Shown here in pieces: positions 8,235 to 16,617 of a DNA stretch of 64,000 bases. The translations under genes were made by a program, and so were the position numbers. Where the stretch lies: assembly GCA_003220435.1 (NCBI GenBank), contig QHSL01000071.1, forward strand, positions 28,538 through 92,537. Direction: 5' to 3'. The notes beneath the pieces are model-generated. The model ran no database searches, was not told where the DNA came from, and worked only from the letters and a program-made list of their open reading frames with translations. Every line of letters starts with the position of its first letter. Position 1 is the first letter of the stretch. The stretch comes from Candidatus Rokuibacteriota bacterium. GTDB lineage: Bacteria > Methylomirabilota > Methylomirabilia > Rokubacteriales > CSP1-6.

Positions 8235-9029
8235 CTAGGGGAGGATCGAGCCCATGAAGTAGTCCCAGACGAGGATCAGCACCGACGAGAGGACGACCGC
8301 CTGGGTCGTCGCGCGCGCCACTCCCTCGGCGCCGTGGCCCACGTTGAAGCCCTTGTACGTGCAGACCCACGTCACGACGACGCCGAACGAGACGGACTTC
8401 CAGAACCCGGTCATGATGTCCTTCATATCCACGAACGTCTGCATCTCGCCGAAGTACGTGCCCGGCGAGAGGCCGAGCAGCTCGACCCCCACCAGGTACC
8501 CGCCGAAGATCCCGACGACGTCGAAGATCGCGGTCATCAGCGGGAACGTCACCAGGCCGGCCAGGATCGAAGGCGCGACCAGGTAGCGCATCGGGTTCAG
8601 CGCCATGACGGTCAGCGCGTCGATCTGCTCGGTGATGCGCATGATGCCGATCTCGGCGGTGAGCGCCGAGCCCGCGCGGCCGGTGACCATGAGCGCGGCC
8701 AGCACCGGGCCGAGCTCGCGGATCAACGACAGCGCGACGGCTGGCCCCAGGAACGCCTCGGAGCCGAACCGGACGAGCGTCAGGTAGACCTGCAGCCCAA
8801 GCACCATCCCGGTGAACGCGCCGGTGAGGAGGATGATCAGGAGCGATCGGTAGCCGATGTAGTTGATGCGATCGACGAACGCGCGGACTTTGAACGGCGG
8901 CGTCGCGATCGCGATCAGCGCTTCGACGAAGAAGGTCCCGAACCGGCCGAGCGAATCGACGGCAGAGATGGTCCAGCCACCGACGGCGTCGAACGGGCGC
9001 AGCGCCGGTGAGAGCGACCGATCAGCCAT
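8235..9029 (-). CDS. mlaE: MlaE, permease of lipid ABC transporter
   Basis: A 264-residue inner-membrane permease of the MlaE/Ttg2B family. Hydrophobic segments lie at about 61-80, 100-120, 150-200 and 225-262. Conserved family features include LTGAFTGMVLGLQ, SLIRELGPVLAALMVTGRAGSALTAEIG split around residues 100-128, and EQIDALTVMALNPMRYLV. Its first 8 bases overlap the 3' end of shc, so the two are translationally coupled. It is the membrane core of the MlaFEDC set encoded here; neither MlaB nor an outer-membrane MlaA is visible in the window. Confidence 0.94.
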   Translation of the reverse strand: MADRSLSPALRPFDAVGGWTISAVDSLGRFGTFFVEALIAIATPPFKVRAFVDRINYIGYRSLLIILLTGAFTGMVLGLQVYLTLVRFGSEAFLGPAVALSLIRELGPVLAALMVTGRAGSALTAEIGIMRITEQIDALTVMALNPMRYLVAPSILAGLVTFPLMTAIFDVVGIFGGYLVGVELLGLSPGTYFGEMQTFVDMKDIMTGFWKSVSFGVVVTWVCTYKGFNVGHGAEGVARATTQAVVLSSVLILVWDYFMGSILP

Positions 9030-10923
9030 GCGCGCGGCGGTAGATTCCCAGCGCCCAGAGCGGGAAGTACTTCGCGTACAGATGGTACTTCAGATAGAAC
9101 ACGCGCGGGAACCCGGTGCCGTTCCAGAGCGCGTCCTCCCACGAGCCGTCGGGGTGCTGCGTTCTGAGCAGATACTCAACGCCGCGCGCCACGGTGGTTC
9201 CGGATGTGCGCCCGGCCGCGAAGAGGCCGAGCAGCGCCCAGGCGGTCTGGCTCGGCGTCGACTCGCCGGCGCCGGCGAACGCGTAGTCATCGTAACTCTC
9301 GCAGGTCTCGCCCCAGCCGCCGTCCTTGTTCTGATGGCGCTCGAGCCAGCGGACCGCGCGCTGCACGTACTCGTGACGGGGGTCCTCGCCGATGGCCGCC
9401 AGCCCGCGCAGCACGGACCACGTGCCGTAGACGTAGTTCACGCCCCAGCGTCCGTACCACGGCCCGTCGTGGCGCTGCGTGTTGCGCAGGAACTGGATCG
9501 CGCGCTGGACCGGCTCCAGGTCCTTGCTGTGGCCGAGCGTACCCAGCAGCTCGAGCCCGCGTCCGGTCAGGTCCTCGGTCGACGGATCGAGCAGAGCGCC
9601 GTGATCGGCGAACGGGATGTGGTTGAGGTAGAGACGATTGTTGTCGGCGTCGAACGAGGCCCACCCGCCGTCCTGCCCCTGCATGCCGAGGAACCAGCCG
9701 AGGCCGCGCTCCTTGGCCGCCTGCGCGGTGGTGTCGTCGAGCCCGCGAATCTTCTCGAGCGCCATCACCACCATGGCGGTGTCGTCGAGGTCCGGATAGA
9801 AGTCGTTGCCGTACTGGAACGCCCACCCGCCCGGCTGCACGTGCGGCCGCTTCACCTGCCAGTCGCCGGGCACCAGTACCTGCCGGTCGATCATCCACTC
9901 GCCGGCGCGCTGCAGCTCGCGATGGTCTGGTGGGAGCCCGCTCTCGATCAGTGCGTTGACCGCGAGGGCGGTGTCCCACACCGGCGACGGGCAGGGTTGA
10001 TAGTGGAGCTCGTCGCCGTTCTCGACCGCGAGCGCCTCGATCTCCTTGAGCTGCCCCGACACGAGCGGGTGATCGTCCGGGTAGCCGAGCAGCCGCATGG
10101 CGAGGATCGAGTTGGCCATCGCGGGATAGATCCCGCCCAGGCCACCCGGGACCGCGAGTCGCTCCTCGAGCCACACCCGCGCCGCCTCGATCGCGCGCTT
10201 GCGCAGCGGGCGCACCGAGAAGCGCTCCCAGATCTTGAGCCCGTCGTCCACCGCGATGAAGAAGCTCTTCCAGAAGAGTCCCCGCCAGGTGAAGGGCTCG
10301 GGCACGCGCGGGAAGCGGAGGCTCGTCCGCTCACGCGGCTGCGGCCACAGCTCGTCGAGGGCCAGGCGCGGCGGCAGCCACTTCACCGGCTTGCGGTCCA
10401 TGAGGATGAGCAGCGGCACCACCACCGTGCGCGACCAGTACGAGATCTCGTAGATGTTGAACAGGAAGAACGGCGCCGGCAGCAGCATGATCTCCGCCGG
10501 CATCGTCGGCACGCCGTTCCAGTCGTACTCGCCGAACAGCGCCAGCTGGATCTTGGTGAAGACGTCGGCTTTCGCCGGCCCGCCCATCTCGCGGATCCGC
10601 TCTCGGGCCGCCGTCATCGCCGGGTCGCTGACGGTCACCCCGGCCAGCTTCATGGCGAAATACGCCTTGATCGTCGCCGACAGGTTGGCCGGGCCGGCCT
10701 CGAAGAGGTTCCAGCCGCCGTCGGGAAGCTGCCGCCTTCGCAAGTACCGGACGGCCCGCACCTCGCGGTCGTGGTTGACCCGGTCGAGCAGATGGCCGAG
10801 GAGCAGGAACTCGGAAGTGATCGTCGTGTTGGCTTCGAGCTGGCCAACCCAGTGGCCGTCAGGGGCCTGGAGGCCGAGCAGATGCACCTGGGCGCGCGCG
10901 ATCGCGTCGTGCAGGTCCCTCAC
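9022..10923 (-). CDS. shc: Squalene-hopene cyclase
   Basis: A 633-residue squalene-hopene cyclase (HpnF), which cyclises squalene to hopene/diplopterol at the inner membrane. The catalytic protonating motif DLDDTAM is at 378-384, matching the family DXDDTA. Several QW repeats are visible, for example PDGGWNLFE, GQDGGWASFD, KDGGWGETCESYDD and PDGSWEDALWNG. The full length matches characterised enzymes. It is first in the minus operon (GTG start) and diverges from the plus-strand hopanoid operon across only 44 bases, so both probably share a compact promoter region. Confidence 0.97.
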   Translation of the reverse strand: MRDLHDAIARAQVHLLGLQAPDGHWVGQLEANTTITSEFLLLGHLLDRVNHDREVRAVRYLRRRQLPDGGWNLFEAGPANLSATIKAYFAMKLAGVTVSDPAMTAARERIREMGGPAKADVFTKIQLALFGEYDWNGVPTMPAEIMLLPAPFFLFNIYEISYWSRTVVVPLLILMDRKPVKWLPPRLALDELWPQPRERTSLRFPRVPEPFTWRGLFWKSFFIAVDDGLKIWERFSVRPLRKRAIEAARVWLEERLAVPGGLGGIYPAMANSILAMRLLGYPDDHPLVSGQLKEIEALAVENGDELHYQPCPSPVWDTALAVNALIESGLPPDHRELQRAGEWMIDRQVLVPGDWQVKRPHVQPGGWAFQYGNDFYPDLDDTAMVVMALEKIRGLDDTTAQAAKERGLGWFLGMQGQDGGWASFDADNNRLYLNHIPFADHGALLDPSTEDLTGRGLELLGTLGHSKDLEPVQRAIQFLRNTQRHDGPWYGRWGVNYVYGTWSVLRGLAAIGEDPRHEYVQRAVRWLERHQNKDGGWGETCESYDDYAFAGAGESTPSQTAWALLGLFAAGRTSGTTVARGVEYLLRTQHPDGSWEDALWNGTGFPRVFYLKYHLYAKYFPLWALGIYRRAHG

Positions 10924-10967
10924 GGCCGTGATGGTAACATGCGGACTCGACGACGGAAACTTAACGA
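10924..10967. promoter_or_regulatory. 44-bp divergent promoter region between the two hopanoid operons
   Basis: The shc start (10923, minus) and the cruF-like start (10968, plus) are only 44 bases apart. The interval contains a TAACAT that could be a -10 for the plus operon, but no convincing -35 pairs with it. Either the promoters reach into the coding sequences or one start is misplaced. Confidence 0.35.
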
Positions 10968-11708
10968 ATGGATCTTGTCGTCGGCACGCTGGCGCTGCGC
11001 CCGTATGTATTCGTGTTTCTGGCGCTGTTCCTGCTGGCGGGGGCGGTCGATCTCGGCTGGCGGCGCACCCTGGGGTTCGGCGGCTGTGTCTGGCCGGTGG
11101 CCTGGCTCTCGGAATTCTCGTCGACGCGGACCGGCGTCCCGTTCGGGTATTACCAGTACACCGGGCTGACGTGCGGCCGCGAGCTCTATATCGCCGACAT
11201 TCCCTTCGTCGACGCCCTGTCCTTCACCTTCCTCGCTTACGCGGCGTTCTGCCTCGCGCGCGCCGCGCTCGCCGGCCGCGAGCCGATCGGGTGGACGACG
11301 GCGATCGTCGCCGGTGTGCTGATGATGGCGCTCGACGTCGTGATCGACCCCCTCGCGGTGCGCGGCGACCGGTGGTTCCTCGGGCGATTGTTCGCGTACG
11401 CGACCCCTGGCATCTACTTCGGGGTGCCGCTCTCGAACTTCCTCGGGTGGGTCATCGTCGGTGCCGTCGGGGTCGGCGTGTATCTTTTTCTCGCGCCGGA
11501 TGGGGGTGGGCGGAGGGTCTGGCCAGGAGTGGCGTTATACTACGGCGTGCTCGGCTTCAACCTCGGCGTTACGATGTGGATCGGTGAGTGGTTCATGGCC
11601 GCAGGGGGCGCGGTGCTTCACCTCGCGATTGCCGCGGCCATCTGGCGCATCCAACGAACAGTGGTGACGCAAGGAAGTCCGGAGAACCGAGGAGCTCAAC
11701 GCGCATGA
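10968..11708 (+). CDS. CruF-like carotenoid biosynthesis membrane protein (DUF422)
   Basis: A 246-residue integral membrane protein with about seven hydrophobic segments. It resembles the CruF/DUF422 family of carotenoid hydratases, seen in FSSTRTGVPFGYYQYT, PFVDALSFTFLAYAAF, MALDVVIDPLAV and IYFGVPLSNFLGW. Characterised CruF proteins hydrate the terminal double bond of psi-end carotenoids. Here it opens the plus hopanoid operon and its stop overlaps the hpnH start (ATGA). No phytoene desaturase or carotenoid glycosyltransferase is nearby, so a role on a hopanoid or another isoprenoid is possible but unproven. Confidence 0.78.
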   Translation: MDLVVGTLALRPYVFVFLALFLLAGAVDLGWRRTLGFGGCVWPVAWLSEFSSTRTGVPFGYYQYTGLTCGRELYIADIPFVDALSFTFLAYAAFCLARAALAGREPIGWTTAIVAGVLMMALDVVIDPLAVRGDRWFLGRLFAYATPGIYFGVPLSNFLGWVIVGAVGVGVYLFLAPDGGGRRVWPGVALYYGVLGFNLGVTMWIGEWFMAAGGAVLHLAIAAAIWRIQRTVVTQGSPENRGAQRA

Positions 11709-12727
11709 GTGTTCCGCTGTCTCAGATGTGGGCGGTCGCGTCCTACGTCCTCCGTCAGAAGCTGGCCGGTCGCGAGCGATACCCGCTGGTGCTCATGCTC
11801 GAGCCGCTCTTCCGGTGCAACCTCGCCTGCGCCGGCTGCGGCAAGATTCAGTACCCGGCGCAGATTCTCAGGAAGCACCTGACGGTCGAGCAGTGCCTGG
11901 CGGCGGTCGACGAGTGCGGCGCGCCGGTCGTGTCGATTCCCGGCGGCGAGCCGCTCATGTACCCGCACATCGGGCCCCTGGTGAAGGCGCTGGTGGCTCG
12001 CCGGAAGTACGTCTACCTGTGCACCAACGCCATCCTCTTGAAGGAGAAGCTGGAGGCCGGCCTCTTCGAGCCCTCCAAGTACTTCTCGCTCAGCATCCAC
12101 CTCGACGGCCTCCAGGAGGCACACGACGAGGCGGTGTGCCGCGACGGGGTCTACGTCGACGCGGTCGAGGGGATCAAGGCGGCGCTCAGTCGCGGCTTCC
12201 GGGTGACCACGAACTCGACGCTCTTCGACGGCGCCAACGCGCTCCGGATGCGCGAGTTCTTCGACACGATGATGGATCTGGGTGTGGAAGGCATGATGAT
12301 CTCCCCCGGCTACAGCTACTCCAAGGCGCCGGACCAGGAGCACTTCCTCCGGACCCAGCGCGCCCACGACCTGTTCTCCACGCTGCTGTCGAACCCGAAG
12401 CGTCGGTGGAAGTTCAACCAGTCGCCGCTGTTCCTGCAGTTCCTCATGGGCAAGCGCGACTTCGAGTGCACCCCCTGGGGCAACCCGACCTACAACGTGT
12501 TCGGCTGGCAGCGCCCCTGCTACCTGCTGCAGGAGGGCTATGCCGCGACGTTCAGGGAGCTGATGGAGACCACCCGCTGGGAGAATTACGGGCGGCGGAG
12601 CGGCAACGAGAAGTGTCGCGACTGCATGGTGCACTGCGGGTACGAGCCCTCGGCGGTCCACCACACGTTCGCCTCGTGGCGCGGCTTCCGCGACACCGTG
12701 CAGGCCACCGTCACCGGACGGTACTGA
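11705..12727 (+). CDS. hpnH: HpnH, radical SAM adenosyl-hopene synthase
   Basis: A 340-residue radical SAM enzyme that attaches the 5'-deoxyadenosyl unit to diploptene, giving adenosylhopane, the first C35 hopanoid. The cluster-binding CxxxCxxC is CNLACAGC (C38, C42, C45). The family residues SIPGGEPLMYP and LSIHLDGL follow. The C-terminal extension has further cysteines (KCRDCMVHCGYEPSA), as in HpnH. The start ATG overlaps the upstream stop as ATGA. Length and order (hpnH, then hpnG) match known hopanoid clusters. Confidence 0.96.
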   Translation: MSVPLSQMWAVASYVLRQKLAGRERYPLVLMLEPLFRCNLACAGCGKIQYPAQILRKHLTVEQCLAAVDECGAPVVSIPGGEPLMYPHIGPLVKALVARRKYVYLCTNAILLKEKLEAGLFEPSKYFSLSIHLDGLQEAHDEAVCRDGVYVDAVEGIKAALSRGFRVTTNSTLFDGANALRMREFFDTMMDLGVEGMMISPGYSYSKAPDQEHFLRTQRAHDLFSTLLSNPKRRWKFNQSPLFLQFLMGKRDFECTPWGNPTYNVFGWQRPCYLLQEGYAATFRELMETTRWENYGRRSGNEKCRDCMVHCGYEPSAVHHTFASWRGFRDTVQATVTGRY

Positions 12728-12743
12728 CGCCGGAGGTCAGGGC

Positions 12744-13058
12744 GTGCTCCTCGACGAGGTCATCGACAAAGCGTTCGACTACCGTGGCAACGTCACCGTG
12801 GTGAAGACCGACGGGTCCGAGACGGTCGGGTACCTCTTCAATCGCAACCGCGACGCCGCGGCGCCCTTCGTGCAGATGTTCGACCTGGACGGCGCCGGCC
12901 CGATCTCCATCCCGTACTCCGACATCCGCACGATCCGGTTTACCGGGCGCGACGCCGCGGCCGGCAACTCCTACGCCGCGTGGCTTCGCGCCAAGGAAGC
13001 GAAGGCCGCGCAGCACCCCGAGAAGGGTTCCGACCCTACGCCGTCCAGGGGCGCGTGA
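12744..13058 (+). CDS. Small conserved-looking protein between hpnH and hpnG, unknown function
   Basis: A 104-residue soluble protein. The GTG start has a good ribosome site (CGGAGG, 7 bases upstream) and the stop overlaps the hpnG start as GTGA, so it is translated as part of the operon. The sequence suggests a small beta-rich domain (VTVVKTDGSETVGYLFNR; ISIPYSDIRTIRFTGRD) and then an alpha-helical, charged tail. There is no signal peptide or membrane segment. I do not recognise a named family. Its location suggests an accessory role in side-chain formation or binding, which is inference only. Confidence 0.85.
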   Translation: MLLDEVIDKAFDYRGNVTVVKTDGSETVGYLFNRNRDAAAPFVQMFDLDGAGPISIPYSDIRTIRFTGRDAAAGNSYAAWLRAKEAKAAQHPEKGSDPTPSRGA

Positions 13059-13729
13059 CACGCGTCCTGGTCGTGACCGCGGTCGAGCTCGAAACCCGCG
13101 CTTTGGCCCGACATCTCGGCCTCGGCCGCGTCGGCAGCCCTGACTGGTCCCACTTCCAGGGCGGCGCCCTCGAGCTGATGTGCGCGGGCCCGCGCGCCGC
13201 CCACCTGGCGTCCCGCGCGGCCGGAATCGCGCCGGGCACGCTCGTGATCTCGGCGGGCGTCTGCGGCGCGCTCTCGCCCGACCTCGCCGAAGGCGACCTG
13301 GTCGTGCCGGAGGCCGTCGTGCGTTCGGCGGCCGAGCGCCGCGCGACGGCCGCGCTGCCCCCTCTGCGGCGCGCCGGAACGCTCGTCACGGTGGACGCCG
13401 TCGTGACGACGCCGGAGGCGAAGACGCGGCTCTGGATCGAGACCGGGGCGCTCGCCTGCGACATGGAGTCCGCGCCGATTCTCGAGTGGGCCGCGGCCCG
13501 GGGGCTCGCCGGGGGTGTCGTCCGCGCGGTCTCCGATTCGGCGAGTCGGGGCGTCCCCGCCGACCTGGCCGCGGTGGTGGAGCCCGACGGGCGGGTGAGG
13601 ACCACGCGGGCGGTGCGCGTCGTCCTGTCCCGCCCGCGCGCGATCGCCGACGCGATGGCGCTGCGAAGCGGAACCACCGTCGCGCTGAAATCCGTCGCCG
13701 CCGCCCTGGCCAGGCTCGCCCGTGGCTGA
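13055..13729 (+). CDS. hpnG: HpnG, adenosylhopane nucleosidase/phosphorylase
   Basis: A 224-residue purine-nucleoside-phosphorylase-fold enzyme that removes adenine from adenosylhopane to give (phospho)ribosylhopane. Family features are VVTAVELETRAL at the N-terminus, ISAGVCGALSPDL, and ACDMESAPILEWAAARG, the conserved ME pair of nucleoside phosphorylases. The GTG at 13055 is chosen because it overlaps the upstream TGA. The frame runs further upstream but that part lies inside the previous gene and is not family-like. Confidence 0.92.
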   Translation: MTRVLVVTAVELETRALARHLGLGRVGSPDWSHFQGGALELMCAGPRAAHLASRAAGIAPGTLVISAGVCGALSPDLAEGDLVVPEAVVRSAAERRATAALPPLRRAGTLVTVDAVVTTPEAKTRLWIETGALACDMESAPILEWAAARGLAGGVVRAVSDSASRGVPADLAAVVEPDGRVRTTRAVRVVLSRPRAIADAMALRSGTTVALKSVAAALARLARG

Positions 13730-14729
13730 CACGCTCGTCACCGGCGGAACCGGCTTCGTGGGCGCCAACGTCGTCCGCGAGCTGCTGCGCGAAGGCGCCC
13801 TGGTCCGTGTGCTGGCGCGGCCGCGCGGCGATCGGCGGGCGATCGCCGGGCTGGCGATCGAAGTGTGCGAGGGCGATCTCGGCGATCCCGCGTCGCTCCG
13901 GCGCGCCGTCCAGGGCGTGCGCACCGTGTTTCACGTCGCGGCCGATTACCGGCTGTGGGCGCGCCACCCGGACGAGCTCCACCGGGTCAACGTCGAAGGC
14001 ACCCGCGCCATGCTCCAGGCCGCCGGCGACGCGGGTGCGCGCCGCGTGGTGTATACGTCGACCGTCGGCGCGCTGGGAATCCCGAGCGACGGCGCCCCGG
14101 GAACCGAGACGACGCCCGTCACGCTCGCGGACATGGTGGGGCCGTACAAGACCTCCAAGTTCCTCGCCGAGCAGGTCGCGCTCGGCTTCGCACTGAAGGG
14201 GCTTCCCCTCGTGATCGTGAATCCGTCGGCGCCGATCGGGCCGTGGGACGTGAAGCCGACGCCGACCGGGCAGATGATCGTCAACTTCCTCCAGGGGAAG
14301 ATGTTCGCCACGCTCGACACCGGGCTCAACCTGATCCACGTGCGCGACGTCGCCCGCGGCCATCTGCTCGCGGCCGAGCGCGGCCGTGTCGGCGAGAAGT
14401 ACATCCTCGGCAACCAGGACCTCACGCTCGCCCAGATCGGCGGGCTGCTGGCCGAAACCACCGGGGGCCGCGCGCCGCGCCTCCGGATCCCCTACGCGGT
14501 GGCGTGGCTCGCCGCCGGGTGTATGGAGGCGGCGGCGCGCGTCACCGGCGGCCCGCCGCGGGTGTCGCTGACCGCGGTGCGCATGGCGCGGAAGCACATG
14601 TACTTCAGCGCCGCCAAGGCCGTGCGCGAGCTCGGTCTCCCGCAGACCGATGTGCGCGAGGCGTTGCGCGACGCGACCGACTGGTTCGTCGAGCGCGGCT
14701 ACGTGGCGCGCGCCCGGAAGACCGCGTGA
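13722..14729 (+). CDS. hpnA: HpnA, hopanoid-associated NAD-dependent sugar epimerase/reductase
   Basis: A 335-residue extended short-chain dehydrogenase of the HpnA type. TGGTGFVGANVVREL (residues 7-21) binds the nucleotide. TSTVGALG followed by the YKTSK motif supplies the catalytic Ser, Tyr and Lys. It starts inside hpnG (8-base overlap) and its stop overlaps the hpnD start. HpnA is a standard member of hopanoid clusters, but its exact reaction is not settled. Confidence 0.93.
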   Translation: MADTLVTGGTGFVGANVVRELLREGALVRVLARPRGDRRAIAGLAIEVCEGDLGDPASLRRAVQGVRTVFHVAADYRLWARHPDELHRVNVEGTRAMLQAAGDAGARRVVYTSTVGALGIPSDGAPGTETTPVTLADMVGPYKTSKFLAEQVALGFALKGLPLVIVNPSAPIGPWDVKPTPTGQMIVNFLQGKMFATLDTGLNLIHVRDVARGHLLAAERGRVGEKYILGNQDLTLAQIGGLLAETTGGRAPRLRIPYAVAWLAAGCMEAAARVTGGPPRVSLTAVRMARKHMYFSAAKAVRELGLPQTDVREALRDATDWFVERGYVARARKTA

Positions 14730-15610
14730 TCGGACACCTCACCGCGCGGCTGACGCGCAAGAGCCGCTCGAACTTCTACTACGCGTTTCTCGCGCTGCCC
14801 AAGGTCCGCCGGGACGCGCTGTACGCCGTGTACGCCTTCTGCCGCACCGTGGACGACGTGGCCGATCTCGCGGGCGAGCGCGGCGCCGATGCCGCCGAGC
14901 AGCGGCAGGAGCTCGCCCGCTGGCGCCGGGACGTGGCCCTGTGCTTCGAGCACGAGGGCGTCCCCATGCATCCCATCGCGCGTGCCCTCCGCGACGCCGT
15001 GCGCGCCTTCGCGATTCCCCGCGACGCGCTCCTGGCGATCATCGACGGGGTCGAGATGGACCTCGATCGGGTCAGGTACGAGACGGCGGCCGACCTCTAT
15101 CCGTATTGCTACCGGGTCGCCTCCGCGGTCGGTCTCTGCTGCATCGAGATCTTCGGCTACACGGATCCGCGCGCACGCGACTACGCCGTGAAGCTCGGCA
15201 CCGCGCTCCAGATCACGAACATCATCCGGGACGTCGGCGCCGACGCCCGCGCCGGGCGCGTGTACGTGCCGCAGGACGACATGAGGCGGTTCGGCGTGAC
15301 CGAGGACGATCTGCGCGCCGGGCGGCACAGCGAGCAGTTCGTCCGGCTGATGAGCCATCAAGCCGATCGGGCGCGTCAGTTCTACCGGGCCGCTCGCGAG
15401 AGCTTTCCCACCGTGGACGCGCGCTCGCTGGTGCCGGCGGAGATCATGGGGCGGATCTACCTGGCCCTGCTCGAGGAGATCGAGGCGCGCCGGTTCCAGG
15501 TCTTCGGCGATCGCATCACCCTGCCGGCCACGCGCAAGGTCGCGATCGCGTTTCGCTGCTGGGCGGCGGCGCGCCTCGGCCACGCCGCCGTCAGTGTGTG
15601 GGCGGCGTGA
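14726..15610 (+). CDS. hpnD: HpnD-type squalene/presqualene synthase
   Basis: A 294-residue trans-isoprenyl diphosphate synthase of the squalene/phytoene synthase family. The opening SRSNFYYAFLALPKVRRDALYAVYAFCR and the first Asp-rich motif DDVAD, followed later by QITNIIRDVGAD, fit HpnD, which condenses two farnesyl diphosphates to presqualene diphosphate. The start GTG overlaps the hpnA stop. In most bacteria HpnC and HpnE complete squalene formation; neither lies in this window, so they should be elsewhere or be replaced. Confidence 0.92.
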   Translation: MIGHLTARLTRKSRSNFYYAFLALPKVRRDALYAVYAFCRTVDDVADLAGERGADAAEQRQELARWRRDVALCFEHEGVPMHPIARALRDAVRAFAIPRDALLAIIDGVEMDLDRVRYETAADLYPYCYRVASAVGLCCIEIFGYTDPRARDYAVKLGTALQITNIIRDVGADARAGRVYVPQDDMRRFGVTEDDLRAGRHSEQFVRLMSHQADRARQFYRAARESFPTVDARSLVPAEIMGRIYLALLEEIEARRFQVFGDRITLPATRKVAIAFRCWAAARLGHAAVSVWAA

Positions 15611-16617
15611 AGGCCGCCGTCTACCGCGGCGGCGGCCGGCTCGTCGCCGAGGACTGGCCGACGCCCACGATCGGCGACGGCGAGATCCTCCTGCGCCTGA
15701 AGGGCTGCGGCCTCTGCGGCTCCGACATCGCGAAGATCGCCGACCCCGCGACGCGCGTGCCCGCGATCTTCGGCCACGAGGTCGTGGGCGAGGTGACGGC
15801 CCTCGGCGCCGGCGTGACCGGCTACGCCGTCGGTGACCGGGTGGTGGCGGCGCACCACGTGCCGTGCGGCGGCTGCCACTACTGCCGGCGCGGCAGCGAG
15901 TCCATGTGCGCGGCGTTCCGGACGTCGAACCTCGACCCGGGCGGGTTCGCGGAGTACGTGCGCGTCCCGGCACCCAACGTGCTTCACGCAACGTTCCGCG
16001 TCCCGCCGCACGTCGGGGACGAGGCGGCGTCGTTCGTCGAGCCGCTGGGCTGCTGCCTGCGCGCGGTGCGACGGGCGCGCGTCGATCCGGGCGACACGGC
16101 CGTCGTCGTGGGTCTGGGCTCGATCGGCTGCCTCTTCGTCCAGCTCCTCACGCGCGCCGGTGCGGCCGTCGTCGGCTGCGACCCGCTCGCGGACCGCGCC
16201 GAGCTCGCCGTCCGGCTCGGCGCCGCAGTCGCCGGCCCGCCCGACGCGGCGCGGCGGGCCCAGCACGAGCTGAGCGGAGGCCGCGGGGCCGATCTGGTCG
16301 TCGTCACCGGCGGCGGCGCCGACGTGCTGCCGTGGGCGGCCGAGAGCCTTCGTGACGGGGGCACCGTCCACTACTTCGCAGGCGGCGGCGGCGCCGCGCT
16401 CCCGCTGCGGCTCGAAGCGCTGTATCACCGTGAGCTCACGATCACGGCGACCTACTCGTCGTCCCCGGCCGACCTGGCGGAGGCGTTCCGCCTCATCGAG
16501 ACCGGCGCGGTCGACGTCGGCCGCCTCTTCACGCACCGTGTGCCGCTCGAGCGCCTCGCCAGCGGCGTCGACCTGATGCGACGGCGCGAGGCGCTCAAGG
16601 TGTACGTCACACCGTGA
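15607..16617 (+). CDS. Zinc-dependent medium-chain alcohol dehydrogenase, copy 1
   Basis: A 336-residue medium-chain dehydrogenase. The catalytic zinc site begins with CGLCGSD and GHEVVGEV. The structural zinc lobe has four cysteines (PCGGCHYCRRGSESMC). The NAD(P) fold has VVGLGSIGCLFVQ. It overlaps hpnD and the next dehydrogenase by GTGA junctions, so it is tightly bound to the hopanoid operon. The family interconverts alcohols and carbonyls, often on polyols. In this setting a step on the ribosylhopane or bacteriohopanepolyol side chain is plausible but not shown by sequence. Confidence 0.88.
   Translation: MKAAVYRGGGRLVAEDWPTPTIGDGEILLRLKGCGLCGSDIAKIADPATRVPAIFGHEVVGEVTALGAGVTGYAVGDRVVAAHHVPCGGCHYCRRGSESMCAAFRTSNLDPGGFAEYVRVPAPNVLHATFRVPPHVGDEAASFVEPLGCCLRAVRRARVDPGDTAVVVGLGSIGCLFVQLLTRAGAAVVGCDPLADRAELAVRLGAAVAGPPDAARRAQHELSGGRGADLVVVTGGGADVLPWAAESLRDGGTVHYFAGGGGAALPLRLEALYHRELTITATYSSSPADLAEAFRLIETGAVDVGRLFTHRVPLERLASGVDLMRRREALKVYVTP

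Noticed and set aside
7335..11169. Long plus-strand open frames across the Mla and shc genes
   Set aside because: They lie opposite mlaD, mlaF, mlaE and shc, have no recognisable domains, and show the same charged shadow composition.
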